Shown in pieces: positions 8,685-16,754 of a DNA stretch of 64,000 nucleotides (position 1 is the stretch's first letter; each line of letters opens with the position of its first letter). Position numbers and translations under genes: made by a program. This stretch comes from Pseudomonadales bacterium (GTDB taxonomy: Bacteria; Pseudomonadota; Gammaproteobacteria; Pseudomonadales; Azotimanducaceae). The stretch spans positions 62,001-126,000 of the forward strand of contig JAWKZN010000003.1 of NCBI GenBank assembly GCA_041395945.1. The letters run 5' to 3'. The notes below the pieces were generated by a model. It was not told the origin of the DNA, searched no databases, and saw only the letters and a list, made by a program, of their open reading frames with translations.

Positions 8685-9794
8685 TCAGTAAACCACCACG
8701 CTGCGGATCGATTCTCCACTGTGCATCAGATCGAATCCTTCGTTGATGCGTTCCAGCGGCATGGTATGGGTGATCAGGTCATCAATGATGATCTTGCCTT
8801 CCATGTACCAGTCGACGATGCGTGGCACATCACTGCGCCCGCGTGCGCCGCCAAAGGCACTGCCGCGCCAGTTGCGGCCGGTGACCAGCTGGAACGGGCG
8901 GGTGGCAATTTCGGCGCCGGCCGGCGCCACACCAATGATCACTGATGTTCCCCAGCCCTTGTGGCAGCATTCAAGCGCCTGCCGCATCACGTCCACATTG
9001 CCGATACACTCGAAACTGTAGTCGGCGCCGCCTCTGGTCAGGCTGACCAGATACGGCACCAGATCGCCGTCAACCTCTTGCGGGTTGACAAAATGGGTCA
9101 TGCCGAATTTGCGTGCCAGTCCTTCGCGTGCCGGATTGAGATCAACCCCGATGATCATGTCGGCACCAGCCAGTCGCGCGCCCTGGACCACATTCAGGCC
9201 GATGCCGCCAAGGCCGAACACCACCACCCTCGCGCCGACTTCCACCTTGGCGGTGTAGATCACTGCACCGATACCGGTGGTGATGCCACAGCCGATGTAG
9301 CAGACCTTGTCGAACGGTGCGTCCTCGCGGATCTTCGCCAGCGCGATTTCCGGTAACACGGTGTAGTTCGAAAAAGTCGAGCAGCCCATGTAGTGGTAGA
9401 GGGTTTCTCCGCCGATTGAAAATCGGCTGCTGCCATCCGGCATCAGGCCCTGCCCCTGGGTACTGCGGATCGCCTGGCACAGGTTGGTTTTCGGGTTGAG
9501 ACAGTACTCGCACTCGCGGCATTCAGGCGTGTACAACGGAATCACGTGATCGCCTTTTTTCAGGCTGGTTACCCCTGGCCCCACATCCACCGCCACGCCG
9601 GCTCCTTCATGACCAAGGATGGATGGAAAGATACCTTCCGGGTCCTCCCCGGACAGGGTGAAGGCATCGGTATGACAAATACCGGTAGCCTTGACCTCGA
9701 CCAGAACTTCGCCGGCTTTCGGGCCCTGCAGTTCGACGGTTTCAACGACCAGGGGCTCGCCGGGTGCATGAGCGACGGCTGCGCGTGTTTTCAT
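8685..9794 (-). CDS. frmA: S-(hydroxymethyl)glutathione / S-nitrosoglutathione dehydrogenase (class III alcohol dehydrogenase)
   Basis: This 369-residue zinc enzyme oxidises S-hydroxymethylglutathione with NAD and, in the same family, reduces S-nitrosoglutathione. The catalytic zinc ligands lie in GICHTD and GHEGAG, the structural zinc site is the cysteine set ECRECEYCLNPKTNLC, and the nucleotide motif is FGLGGIGLNVVQG. Length and sequence match class III enzymes closely. A plausible ribosome binding site (AAGGA) precedes the ATG. The GSNO activity known for the family fits a cell that handles nitric oxide, but the gene itself carries no clear FNR box. It is monocistronic and convergent with the efflux pair. 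Confidence 0.92.
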   Translation of the reverse strand: MKTRAAVAHAPGEPLVVETVELQGPKAGEVLVEVKATGICHTDAFTLSGEDPEGIFPSILGHEGAGVAVDVGPGVTSLKKGDHVIPLYTPECRECEYCLNPKTNLCQAIRSTQGQGLMPDGSSRFSIGGETLYHYMGCSTFSNYTVLPEIALAKIREDAPFDKVCYIGCGITTGIGAVIYTAKVEVGARVVVFGLGGIGLNVVQGARLAGADMIIGVDLNPAREGLARKFGMTHFVNPQEVDGDLVPYLVSLTRGGADYSFECIGNVDVMRQALECCHKGWGTSVIIGVAPAGAEIATRPFQLVTGRNWRGSAFGGARGRSDVPRIVDWYMEGKIIIDDLITHTMPLERINEGFDLMHSGESIRSVVVY

Positions 9795-10259
9795 ATACAG
9801 ATCCTTGAGTTACAGGAAATTCGAGACAAATCGGCCGACACGAATCGAACCCGGTGTTGTCGAGCAGACAGCAAGGATAACGAGGTAGCTGCGCTGGAGC
9901 GAGCGGCACGGTCCGGTGACAGGTGCGGGCGCATGCAATGGGAGCAAATACTGCTGAACACCCGCGGCGAGCGTTTTTATTGAACAGCACCTCTCCGTCA
10001 ACCAGCCCATGCGCCCGCCGCTTTGAGCTGACCTGTTGACCGCACTTCCGCTCTTTGCGGAAGGGGAAATTGATTCAGATCAGATTGCAGGCTGATGGAC
10101 GGGGTGAGTCCGAGGCGATGGGTTGACTTTATCCATCCGCGGTTGAGCGGCGCTCGGCTTTTTTTTCTGCAGGTATGCGTCGCATTCGCGATTGCACACA
10201 CCGGAGTTTCCACGGCTGGAGATTAATCCTAGACTGAGGTCCAGGCAGGAATAATACGC
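9795..10259. other. Intergenic stretch between frmA and the amidase gene
   Basis: This 465-base gap holds no convincing gene; the short frames here lack ribosome binding sites and family resemblance. It contains the promoters of two divergent genes and one near-consensus FNR-type box at 10070-10083. Confidence 0.5.
10070..10083. promoter_or_regulatory. FNR/DNR-type box, 9 of 10 (TTGAT-TCAG-ATCAG)
   Basis: The site matches the TTGAT-N4-ATCAA consensus except for the last base. Its centre is about 183 bases upstream of the amidase start, farther than usual for an activator site unless the transcript has a long leader. It belongs to the set of similar boxes found across the window but is among the less certain. 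Confidence 0.4.
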
Positions 10260-11681
10260 ATGCAGAACGAATACCGGGATTACGACGCCGTCGGGCTGGC
10301 TGAACTCGTCCGCAACGGGGAAACCACTGCCCTGGAACTGCTGGAATCCGCGCTCGACAGAGCCCGCCTCAGAAACGGAGACCTCAACGCTGTAACACAG
10401 TTTTTCGAGGATGCAGCCCGTAAGACTGCCAGCAGCCCGCTTCCCGGGTCGCCGATCAGCGGCGTGCCTTTTCTGGTGAAAGACCTGGTCTACATTCAGG
10501 ATGTGCCATGCACATACGGCAGCCGCCTGTATGCGGATCACATCCCGGACCACGACGCCACGATCGTCCGCCGTTTCAGAAACGCCGGCCTGGTGATATT
10601 CGGCAAGACAAACACCCCCGAATTCGGCCTGAACGTCGCCACAGAGCCCGCACTTTTCGGCCCTGCCCGTAACCCCTGGAAAACCAGCCGCACTCCCGGC
10701 GGTTCTTCCGGTGGTGCCGCTGCCGCGGTCGCCGATGGCTGGCTGCCCGCGGCTCATGCCACGGACGGCGGTGGCTCCATTCGGATTCCCGCTTCCTGCT
10801 GTGGTCTGGTCGGGCTGAAACCAACCCGAGCGCGTAACCCGCAGGGGCCTGACCTGGGGGAAGGCTGGAACGGCATGTCCACCGGTCACGTGGTTTCCCG
10901 CACGGTACGTGACAGCGCCGCATTTCTTGATGCCGTACACGGTCCGGAGCCTGGGGATCCGTATGCAGCTCCGGCATTTTCCGGCTCTTATCTGAACGAT
11001 CACCTTGAAGCGCCCGCACAGCTCAGGATCGCGGTGGATCTGCACGCGCTCACCGGTCAGGAAACCCATCCGGAATGCATTAAGGCAGTGAAAGTCGCGG
11101 CCAGTCTCTGCGAAGACCTCGGTCACCAGCTGAGCGAAGCATCACCGGAGTTCGACCGGGAGCGTCTGGGCAGAGCCATTTCCACCCTGGTTGCGAGCAA
11201 CATTGCTCTCAACGTGAACACCCGCCTGGAAGCGCTGGCCCGGAACCTGAAAGACACGGACATCGAGCCGCACACGCGCAGAATGCGTGCGTATGGCATG
11301 TCGCTCAGTGCGGAGGACTATGCGAAGGCTGTTCAGATCATCCATCAGACTGGCCGGTCGACCGCGAAGTTTCATCAGCACTGGGATCTGATGCTCACGC
11401 CGGTACTGATATCTCCGCCAGTTGCCGTGGGCTGGCTCGACACGGTCAACTACAACCCGGAGCGCTTCAACGAGCGCTTTGCAAATTTCTGGGGATACAC
11501 CAATCTCCAGAACGCCACCGGCCAGCCGGCCATATCGCTGCCGCTGCACTGGACCAGAGAGGGCCTGCCGGTGGGTGTTCAATTCGTGGCGCGCTGTGGA
11601 GAGGAGCTGACCCTGTTGAAGCTGGCCAGGCAACTGGAGCTGGCTGCACCCTGGTTCAATCGGCTGCCACCCGGCGCCTGA
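10260..11681 (+). CDS. Amidase of the amidase-signature family
   Basis: This 473-residue hydrolase carries the glycine/serine-rich amidase signature (TPGGSSGGAAAAVADGWLPA) followed by HATDGGGSIRIPASCCG. The expected Ser-cisSer-Lys triad is present: Lys74 in PFLVKDLV, the Ser of GGSSGG and the nucleophile Ser of GGGSIR. Family members cleave amides in catabolism or act as aryl-acylamidases; the substrate here is not evident. The ATG at 10260 has a modest purine-rich site upstream. The gene stands alone and is followed by a long palindrome that could terminate it. Confidence 0.85.
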   Translation: MQNEYRDYDAVGLAELVRNGETTALELLESALDRARLRNGDLNAVTQFFEDAARKTASSPLPGSPISGVPFLVKDLVYIQDVPCTYGSRLYADHIPDHDATIVRRFRNAGLVIFGKTNTPEFGLNVATEPALFGPARNPWKTSRTPGGSSGGAAAAVADGWLPAAHATDGGGSIRIPASCCGLVGLKPTRARNPQGPDLGEGWNGMSTGHVVSRTVRDSAAFLDAVHGPEPGDPYAAPAFSGSYLNDHLEAPAQLRIAVDLHALTGQETHPECIKAVKVAASLCEDLGHQLSEASPEFDRERLGRAISTLVASNIALNVNTRLEALARNLKDTDIEPHTRRMRAYGMSLSAEDYAKAVQIIHQTGRSTAKFHQHWDLMLTPVLISPPVAVGWLDTVNYNPERFNERFANFWGYTNLQNATGQPAISLPLHWTREGLPVGVQFVARCGEELTLLKLARQLELAAPWFNRLPPGA

Positions 11682-11809
11682 CTGCACCTTACCCTGCAAT
11701 CCCTCTGGCGCCTGGCAGACAGGCACCCAAACAGCTGCGAAACGACGCATTCCGCGATCTGCAGGCTGGCTGCAGAAACAGTTCCCGCTGCAACACTCGA
11801 CTTGACAAA

Positions 11810-11844
11810 AAACCCGAGAGTCAACCATATTGACTCTCGGGTTT
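11810..11844. promoter_or_regulatory. Perfect 15-bp inverted repeat with AGTCAA-N5-TTGACT core; operator and/or terminator
   Basis: Arms of 15 bases (AAACCCGAGAGTCAA and its complement) flank a 5-base loop. The inner half-sites AGTCAA and TTGACT, with spacer 5, are identical to those at 29441-29457. A TTGACA at 11802-11807 could be a -35 element with the palindrome over the core promoter, so repression of the VOC gene is one reading. On the minus strand the stem is followed by six T, so it could also act as an intrinsic terminator. The amidase ends 129 bases upstream. Confidence 0.55.
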
Positions 11845-11893
11845 GTGAGATGTCTCAAGTCCCTAATTCGGATGAATCTGCGGAGGCAGGATA

Positions 11894-12475
11894 ATGAACA
11901 AGGCAGCTACTGAGATTGAGTACAGCGGAGTACACCACCTGGCGCTGGTAAGCCGGGATATGGAAAAGACTGTGGATTTCTACACCAACATCATGAATAT
12001 GAAACTCGTCAAGGGGTTTGATCTTGGCGGCAGCTACGGTCAACACTTTTTCTTTGATATGGGTGGCGGAAATCTGCTGGCGTTTTTCTGGTTCCGCGAC
12101 GCACCGAAGGCGGCACCCGGCATTGCATCGGCCGGTGGGCTTGTACGGCAGGGTGAAAGTATTTCATCGGCACACGGATCGATGAACCACGTGGCATTCC
12201 ACTGCCCGCTTGACAAGATAGAAGCCTATCGCGACGCGCTCGTGTCGAAGGGCGTTGACTGCACAGAGATCGTGAACCACGCCGACGTTGAGACCAAGCC
12301 CGGGGTCGATCGTGTTACGGAAGACGTCGATGATGACACCTGGATACGGTCGTTTTACTTCTTCGATCCCGATGGTGCCATGCTGGAATTCTGCGCCAAT
12401 GTGCGCGCTGGCAACTCCTATGTAGAGCCGCCGGTGAATGCACAGGGCATCAAAGCAAACGGAAAACCACTCTGA
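11894..12475 (+). CDS. VOC-superfamily (glyoxalase / extradiol dioxygenase fold) protein
   Basis: This 193-residue protein has the paired beta-alpha-beta modules of the vicinal oxygen chelate fold. Candidate metal ligands are a His of VHHLALVSRD near the N-terminus, the His of SMNHVAFHC and the Glu of AMLEFCAN near the C-terminus. Its length and the ending FFDPDGAMLEF resemble single-unit catechol-2,3-dioxygenase-like or lactoylglutathione-lyase-like proteins. The start has a good site (GGAGG) 8 bases upstream. The gene follows a palindrome that may control it. The reaction is not assignable. Confidence 0.75.
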   Translation: MNKAATEIEYSGVHHLALVSRDMEKTVDFYTNIMNMKLVKGFDLGGSYGQHFFFDMGGGNLLAFFWFRDAPKAAPGIASAGGLVRQGESISSAHGSMNHVAFHCPLDKIEAYRDALVSKGVDCTEIVNHADVETKPGVDRVTEDVDDDTWIRSFYFFDPDGAMLEFCANVRAGNSYVEPPVNAQGIKANGKPL

Positions 12476-12791
12476 CTGAGGATCGTGCCGGCAGCGGCTG
12501 CCGCTGAGGCTGCCGCTCTCCGGCTGGCAAGAGACATTGCGCGCCTTGAACTGAGCTTCTTCAGCTATCGCATCAGTATGGCAGCAGCGAGCACCAGAAA
12601 GATGGCGAAGCAGATGATATTCAGGACCACAATTCTCTGATGCACTTTCAGCATGAGGTCTTCCCGGTGAGGGTGAAAGGCTAATTGAATCATTTGTCTA
12701 CATCGGGTGGTAGTGCTGAATTTTTATTAGGCTGAATGGATGGAGTGCGGGTTGTTCAGCCCTCTGTCGAAACCGAGTCTGAGGAGCGGCG
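12476..12791. other. Intergenic stretch with one possible small minus-strand gene
   Basis: No large gene is present. The only candidate is the 42-codon minus-strand frame at 12565-12693. I see no FNR-type box here; TTGAATCATTTGTC does not fit. Confidence 0.4.
12565..12693 (-). CDS. Possible 42-residue single-pass membrane protein
   Basis: The minus-strand frame encodes a short N-terminal part with several His and charged residues, then one hydrophobic helix (IVVLNIICFAIFLVLAAAIL) ending in MR. An internal Met (residue 14) could be the true start. There is no clear ribosome binding site. The evidence is the well-formed helix in a gene-free gap, so the call is tentative. Confidence 0.3.
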   Translation of the reverse strand: MIQLAFHPHREDLMLKVHQRIVVLNIICFAIFLVLAAAILMR

Positions 12792-13313
12792 ATGGAAGGG
12801 CTTACTGCGTTCATTTCGAGTAACTTCCTCTATATCAAGTTTGTCCACGTGTTTTTCGCTTTTCTGTGGGGGCTGGCAGTACCGCCGGCGTTCACGGTCT
12901 ACGTTAAGAGGGCCATGCGGGACCATGCGGCGGATCCCGCTAATGCTGAGCTTGAGAGACGCATGTGGTGGTCCTGGGATCAGATCGACAAGCTGATCGT
13001 ACTGGAACACATCGCCTGGCCGGTGCTGCTGATTACGGGCCCGTTGCTGTTCCTTGCCAGCGGATGGACTCTTGGACATACGTGGATCATTCTCAAGCTG
13101 TCGATCATCATCATTATCTATGTGCCGCTCGAAGCCTACGACATCTGGTTCAGCCACTACTACAGCGCCCACGCGGAAGCGCGTAAGGAAGAGGATCCTG
13201 AGGGCTATAAGAAGATGCGTGCGGATCAGGTGCGTTTTTTTAAGATCGTATCTCCGATCGTGCGAATAACCATTCCGGTACTCTGGTTTCTTGCGATCGT
13301 AAAACCCGGTTAA
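12792..13313 (+). CDS. Four-helix integral membrane protein (DUF2269/CopD-like)
   Basis: This 173-residue protein has hydrophobic segments at about residues 10-30, 70-95, 98-118 and 150-170. Polar loops contain His residues (KFVHVFFAF, VLEHIAWPV, LGHTWIIL, FSHYYSAH) that could bind heme or metal. It resembles small DUF2269/CopD-type membrane proteins, a weak assignment. It faces the divergent-end side of the Nod region and may belong with similar membrane proteins at 33006, 33635 and 39515. The ATG at 12792 follows GAGGAGCGGCG, a good ribosome binding site. Confidence 0.6.
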   Translation: MEGLTAFISSNFLYIKFVHVFFAFLWGLAVPPAFTVYVKRAMRDHAADPANAELERRMWWSWDQIDKLIVLEHIAWPVLLITGPLLFLASGWTLGHTWIILKLSIIIIIYVPLEAYDIWFSHYYSAHAEARKEEDPEGYKKMRADQVRFFKIVSPIVRITIPVLWFLAIVKPG

Positions 13314-13367
13314 CCTGCAGCTCCATTCGCTGATCGCCGGCTAACCTGCAGCTCCATTCGCTGATCG
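13311..13367 (+). repeat. Tandem duplication, period 31, of a 26-base unit
   Basis: A 26-base unit starting TAACCTGCAGCTCC occurs at 13311-13336 and again at 13342-13367 without a mismatch. The first copy includes the stop codon of the upstream membrane protein gene. It looks like a recent local duplication; I see no further copies. Confidence 0.85.
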
Positions 13368-13477
13368 AATGCCGCCGCAGCTGGCGGACAGAGCGAGATG
13401 TCGAATTCGAATACGCGTTGATTGAGCCACTGCCGCCGGGTCTTGCGGAGACAGGCGCAGTGCGGATCGGGGCGGGT

Positions 13478-14077
13478 TCAGTCGTTCGTCGCGAGTTCCA
13501 GAGAGGCGAGCTTCTCTATTCCGATGCGGATGTTTTCCCGGGTCGCACCTTCAACGGCCGCGCGGACCCTGCTGGCTCCGTTAAAACCGCCTTCGAAGGC
13601 GCCGCCTCTGTAGCTTGAATGGATGTTTTCCTGCAGCACTGTCGTGTTGTTTGTCCTGTCACGGAGTTCCCACACGACATCCATTCCTACATCCATCCGG
13701 ATGCTGAATGAGGGTGCATCAATTTTAACTATGCGGACTTCCAGTTCGTAGGGAGCGTCACTTTCCTCCACGACACTCGAGAAAGTTCCTTTTGCACCGA
13801 TCATCGGCATAACGATGTCTTCTTCCCTGGGACTGGAGACACTGGGAAAGATGCCACTGCTGACAATGGACTCCGAGAGTGCCTGCTCGAAATAGTCAGT
13901 CGTGATTCCCGCGGACGCACCACTCACAGATATGCTGAGTTTGCCCGATTTCTCGGGTGTTGTGTCCGGCCGGATTTCCATTGTATTTGCTTCGACCGAC
14001 ACGATCGCCAGCGAACACAGCAGCAGCGCAATGATGTAGAGGATGGACTGCTTGAGCGAATTTCGTGTGTCCTTCAT
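13478..14077 (-). CDS. Secreted protein of unknown function
   Basis: This 199-residue protein has an N-terminal signal peptide (LKQSILYIIALLLCSLAIVS followed by VEANT). The mature part is predicted beta-rich, with a segment reading SGASAGITTDYFEQALSESI and a repeated pattern of hydrophobic and polar residues. The start at 14077 is chosen because GGGAG lies 8 bases upstream; an earlier GTG-type start would add five residues. It lies downstream of nod on the same strand, but a strong hairpin separates the two. I do not recognise the family; outer-membrane-associated lipoprotein-like assembly proteins are one possibility, although there is no lipobox. Confidence 0.6.
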   Translation of the reverse strand: MKDTRNSLKQSILYIIALLLCSLAIVSVEANTMEIRPDTTPEKSGKLSISVSGASAGITTDYFEQALSESIVSSGIFPSVSSPREEDIVMPMIGAKGTFSSVVEESDAPYELEVRIVKIDAPSFSIRMDVGMDVVWELRDRTNNTTVLQENIHSSYRGGAFEGGFNGASRVRAAVEGATRENIRIGIEKLASLELATND

Positions 14078-14173
14078 TACATGATCTCCCATAGCTTGTC
14101 TTCGTTCAGACCCGCTGTTCTGGACAGGTCAATTTCACAGGCTTTATCCGGAGAGAGGGGGGTCTGGAGTGGC

Positions 14174-14215
14174 CCGGCCAGCTCCGCTCACTGTTACGTA
14201 AGCGGTGCTGGCCGG
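14174..14215 (-). terminator. Strong hairpin downstream of nod
   Basis: Two 15-base arms with one T-T mismatch flank a 12-base loop. The stem is GC-rich (CCGGCCAGC...GCTGGCCGG). It begins 25 bases beyond the nod stop. There is no clear U tract, so it may be a rho-dependent or stabilising 3' structure rather than a classical intrinsic terminator. Confidence 0.5.
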
Positions 14216-14240
14216 TCCTGACGGATGTCACTTCGTCCGA

Positions 14241-16622
14241 TCAGCCTCCCAGTGCCGGATCATTCTGTTCAGCCCAGTCGTTTTCGTAGACAGTCCATTC
14301 CCCCTGTTCGACCTCTTCTTCCTTGAGGCGCATTTTGGTGCCTCTGGACAGGACAAACCAGATGAGGGGCAACAGGCCGCCGAGTACGAAGACTGCACCA
14401 CCCAGGGTCCGGAACGTGGTAAGGGTGACGAACACCGGCCCACCGATGACTTCACGCGACCGGGCGTACCAGGTGCCGTCGGTGAAGGCTACCCAGGTCT
14501 GGTACAGGCCTACCGGGAACAGATCCAGGAACATCATCAGCGCAAGACCGATGTTGAGTGACCAGAAGGACACCCGGATCAGCTTCGGATTCCAGGCCTC
14601 TTTATGGAACATGTGCATCAGACAGAACAGCATTCCGCCGATGGCGATGTTGCCCTTCACACCGAACATGGCCGCGTGGGCATGGTTACCGGTGAGGTAG
14701 GTAGCATGCTCGTAGTAGTTGACGATCGGCAGGTTGATCACCGAGCCGAACACACCTGCACCGAAGATGTTCCAGAAGTTCACGCCGAGGATATACAGCC
14801 AGACGCCTTCCATGATGAAGGTCTGTCGGCCCTCACTCACATTGCGGCCGGCCGTGAAGCCTTCCTGGCGCATCTGCCATGCATCCAGCGTCAGCAGGAG
14901 CAGGGGAAGCACCTGCAGTGTCGAGAACACACTACCCAGGGCGATGATGCCCGTCGGCTTGGCGATCCAGTAGAAGTTGTGCGAGATACCGATAGTGGCG
15001 GTAATCAGGAACAACATGACAGCCAGGAAGATCACCCGTTCTGCCATCAGGCGGGTGATGAGGCCCATCTGCACCAGCATGTAGCCGATGATGACAGTCG
15101 TGAACACCTCGAAGGTGACCTCGACCCACATGTGCACCACCATCCAGCGCCAGTAGTCGGAGATCGCGAAGTTCATTTCCGGCTGAATCATCAGGCCGAA
15201 GAACAGGAACATGACCATGATGCCGCTGCCATAAAGCAGCCAGGAAGGTACCGACCAGATGTTTTTCCTGGTAAGCCAGGGCTTCACAGCGCGGTAGATG
15301 ATCAGGATCCACAGGCCGAACGAAGTCAGCAGTGTGAACTGGAATGCTCTTCCCAGTTCCAGGAACTCCCAGCCCTGAGCGCCGAACCAGTAAGCCATGT
15401 CGCCCGAGATCCTTCCGGTCATGCTGAGGTAGATGCCGACAACGGCGCCTACACCGGTAACGATGCAGAGAGCAAATAGCAGGTTGATCAGGAACAGCTG
15501 ACCACTTGGTACTTTCGAGATCCTGGGCAGGAAGAAGATCGTGTAACCGACCCAGCACATGAAGAACCAGTAGATCTGCAGCAGCGTGTGGTAGCTGCGG
15601 GCGACCGTGAAGGGAATGATGTCATTCATCGATATGCCGAACGGACGCACAAAGTCGAACGCACCGAGGATACCGCCGATTATCTGAATTCCGAACACCA
15701 CCATCGCCAGAGCAAAGAACTTGTATGTCGCTTTCTGAGTCGGCCGGACGTGTTCGTTTTCCAGGTCGTAGGTTGTCAGCGACATGCCGTTGCCGTTGCC
15801 GCTGGTACCTTCGAAGACGTCGACGGGCTGCTCCCTCATCTGGCCATAGACGTAGAGCACCGCCCCGATACCGACAAACAGCGCGAATATCGAAAACACG
15901 CTCCAGAAGAAGGTGGCTTCTGTTGGTGTGTTACCGGCGTCCTTATCTCCGGGCCAGTTGTGGGTGTAGCTGTAGGTCTCCCCCGGACGGTTCGCAGCAG
16001 ACACCCAGCCACCCCAGAAGAAGAACGCAGACAGATCCCTGAGTTCCTGGGGATCGGAGATCAGGCCGGACGGCTCGAATGACTCGTGGTAGGTCGAGTC
16101 GGTGAACATACTGGTGTAATGTTCAGTGAGATCTTTGAACGCCACGACCTGAGCTTCGTTGAGCTCGATAACACCTTCCTGTTCGTCGTAGGTGTTGTTG
16201 TGGACTTCGCGCATCACCCTGGCCGCGATCGCGTCCTGGTGGTACTCGCTGAGCGACCCGGGCCCAGCCTCGGATTCCAGCTCGTCCTTGTAATGCGAAC
16301 GCATGGACACCACGGTGCGATGCAGGGCATCTGCGGTGAAGTCCGGTCCACGTTCAGCCCCGTCGCCCCAGAACGAGCCGTAGCTCATCAGACCGCGGGT
16401 ATGAAAGATTTTCTGCCCACGCTGGATCTGTTCCTGGGAAATGACGGTCTGTCCCGATGGAGACACGTAATCCACCAGCGGTGGGGCCCCCATGTATGTC
16501 GCTCCGCCCAGATAGATCAGGCCAGCGATGCAGATTGCAGAAACTATCAGAAAATGCGCGAACCAGTACCGCTTGTTCAGAAGAACAAGGGCAATGTTCG
16601 TGCCGTTTGTTGCTGTCGCCAT
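14241..16622 (-). CDS. nod: Putative nitric oxide dismutase (Nod), a qNOR-like heme-copper-superfamily protein
   Basis: This 793-residue, 14-helix protein is homologous end to end to quinol-dependent NO reductase, including the N-terminal periplasmic domain. Heme and FeB ligands His345, His497, His647 and His649 are visible, as are Glu501 and Glu505. Key qNOR residues are changed. The His-Asn pair 548-549 replaces the His-His FeB pair. Gln570 (STLQVLPL) replaces the Glu of SALEVVPL. The quinol-site motif GHYTVEGQGF is replaced by GAFDFVRPF at 320-328, and the C-terminal PGD becomes LGG (740-742). As I recall, the same changes mark the proposed Nods of Methylomirabilis oxyfera and strain HdN1, which would turn 2 NO into N2 and O2 without external electrons. 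GAGGAG precedes the ATG, and an FNR-type box lies about 115 bases upstream. It could still be an atypical NO reductase. Confidence 0.88.
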   Translation of the reverse strand: MATATNGTNIALVLLNKRYWFAHFLIVSAICIAGLIYLGGATYMGAPPLVDYVSPSGQTVISQEQIQRGQKIFHTRGLMSYGSFWGDGAERGPDFTADALHRTVVSMRSHYKDELESEAGPGSLSEYHQDAIAARVMREVHNNTYDEQEGVIELNEAQVVAFKDLTEHYTSMFTDSTYHESFEPSGLISDPQELRDLSAFFFWGGWVSAANRPGETYSYTHNWPGDKDAGNTPTEATFFWSVFSIFALFVGIGAVLYVYGQMREQPVDVFEGTSGNGNGMSLTTYDLENEHVRPTQKATYKFFALAMVVFGIQIIGGILGAFDFVRPFGISMNDIIPFTVARSYHTLLQIYWFFMCWVGYTIFFLPRISKVPSGQLFLINLLFALCIVTGVGAVVGIYLSMTGRISGDMAYWFGAQGWEFLELGRAFQFTLLTSFGLWILIIYRAVKPWLTRKNIWSVPSWLLYGSGIMVMFLFFGLMIQPEMNFAISDYWRWMVVHMWVEVTFEVFTTVIIGYMLVQMGLITRLMAERVIFLAVMLFLITATIGISHNFYWIAKPTGIIALGSVFSTLQVLPLLLLTLDAWQMRQEGFTAGRNVSEGRQTFIMEGVWLYILGVNFWNIFGAGVFGSVINLPIVNYYEHATYLTGNHAHAAMFGVKGNIAIGGMLFCLMHMFHKEAWNPKLIRVSFWSLNIGLALMMFLDLFPVGLYQTWVAFTDGTWYARSREVIGGPVFVTLTTFRTLGGAVFVLGGLLPLIWFVLSRGTKMRLKEEEVEQGEWTVYENDWAEQNDPALGG

Positions 16623-16735
16623 GTGAAACTCTCCTCGCTACTCAACCAAACTGTTGATGCAAGCCAGTCTGAATGCATGCAAGTGATCACTGCGTCCGTC
16701 ATATGACCGACACAGATCTGGATTCAGGCCGAAAT

Positions 16736-16749
16736 TTGATTTAGAGCAA
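16736..16749. promoter_or_regulatory. FNR/DNR-type box upstream of nod (TTGAT-TTAG-AGCAA), 9 of 10
   Basis: The left half is perfect and the right half has one mismatch. It lies between the PAS-LuxR gene stop (16755) and the nod start (16622), centred about 120 bases before the start codon, so it can only serve nod. Confidence 0.5.
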
Positions 16750-16754
16750 ATAGA

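Noticed and set aside
9810..10010. Minus-strand frame of 66 codons between frmA and the amidase
   Set aside because: No ribosome binding site, no recognisable composition or motif, and it overlaps the promoter region.
14241..16622. Calling this gene norB/norZ (quinol NO reductase)
   Set aside because: The fold fits, but the quinol-site residues, one FeB His and a conserved Glu are all changed, so the plain reductase label would mislead.
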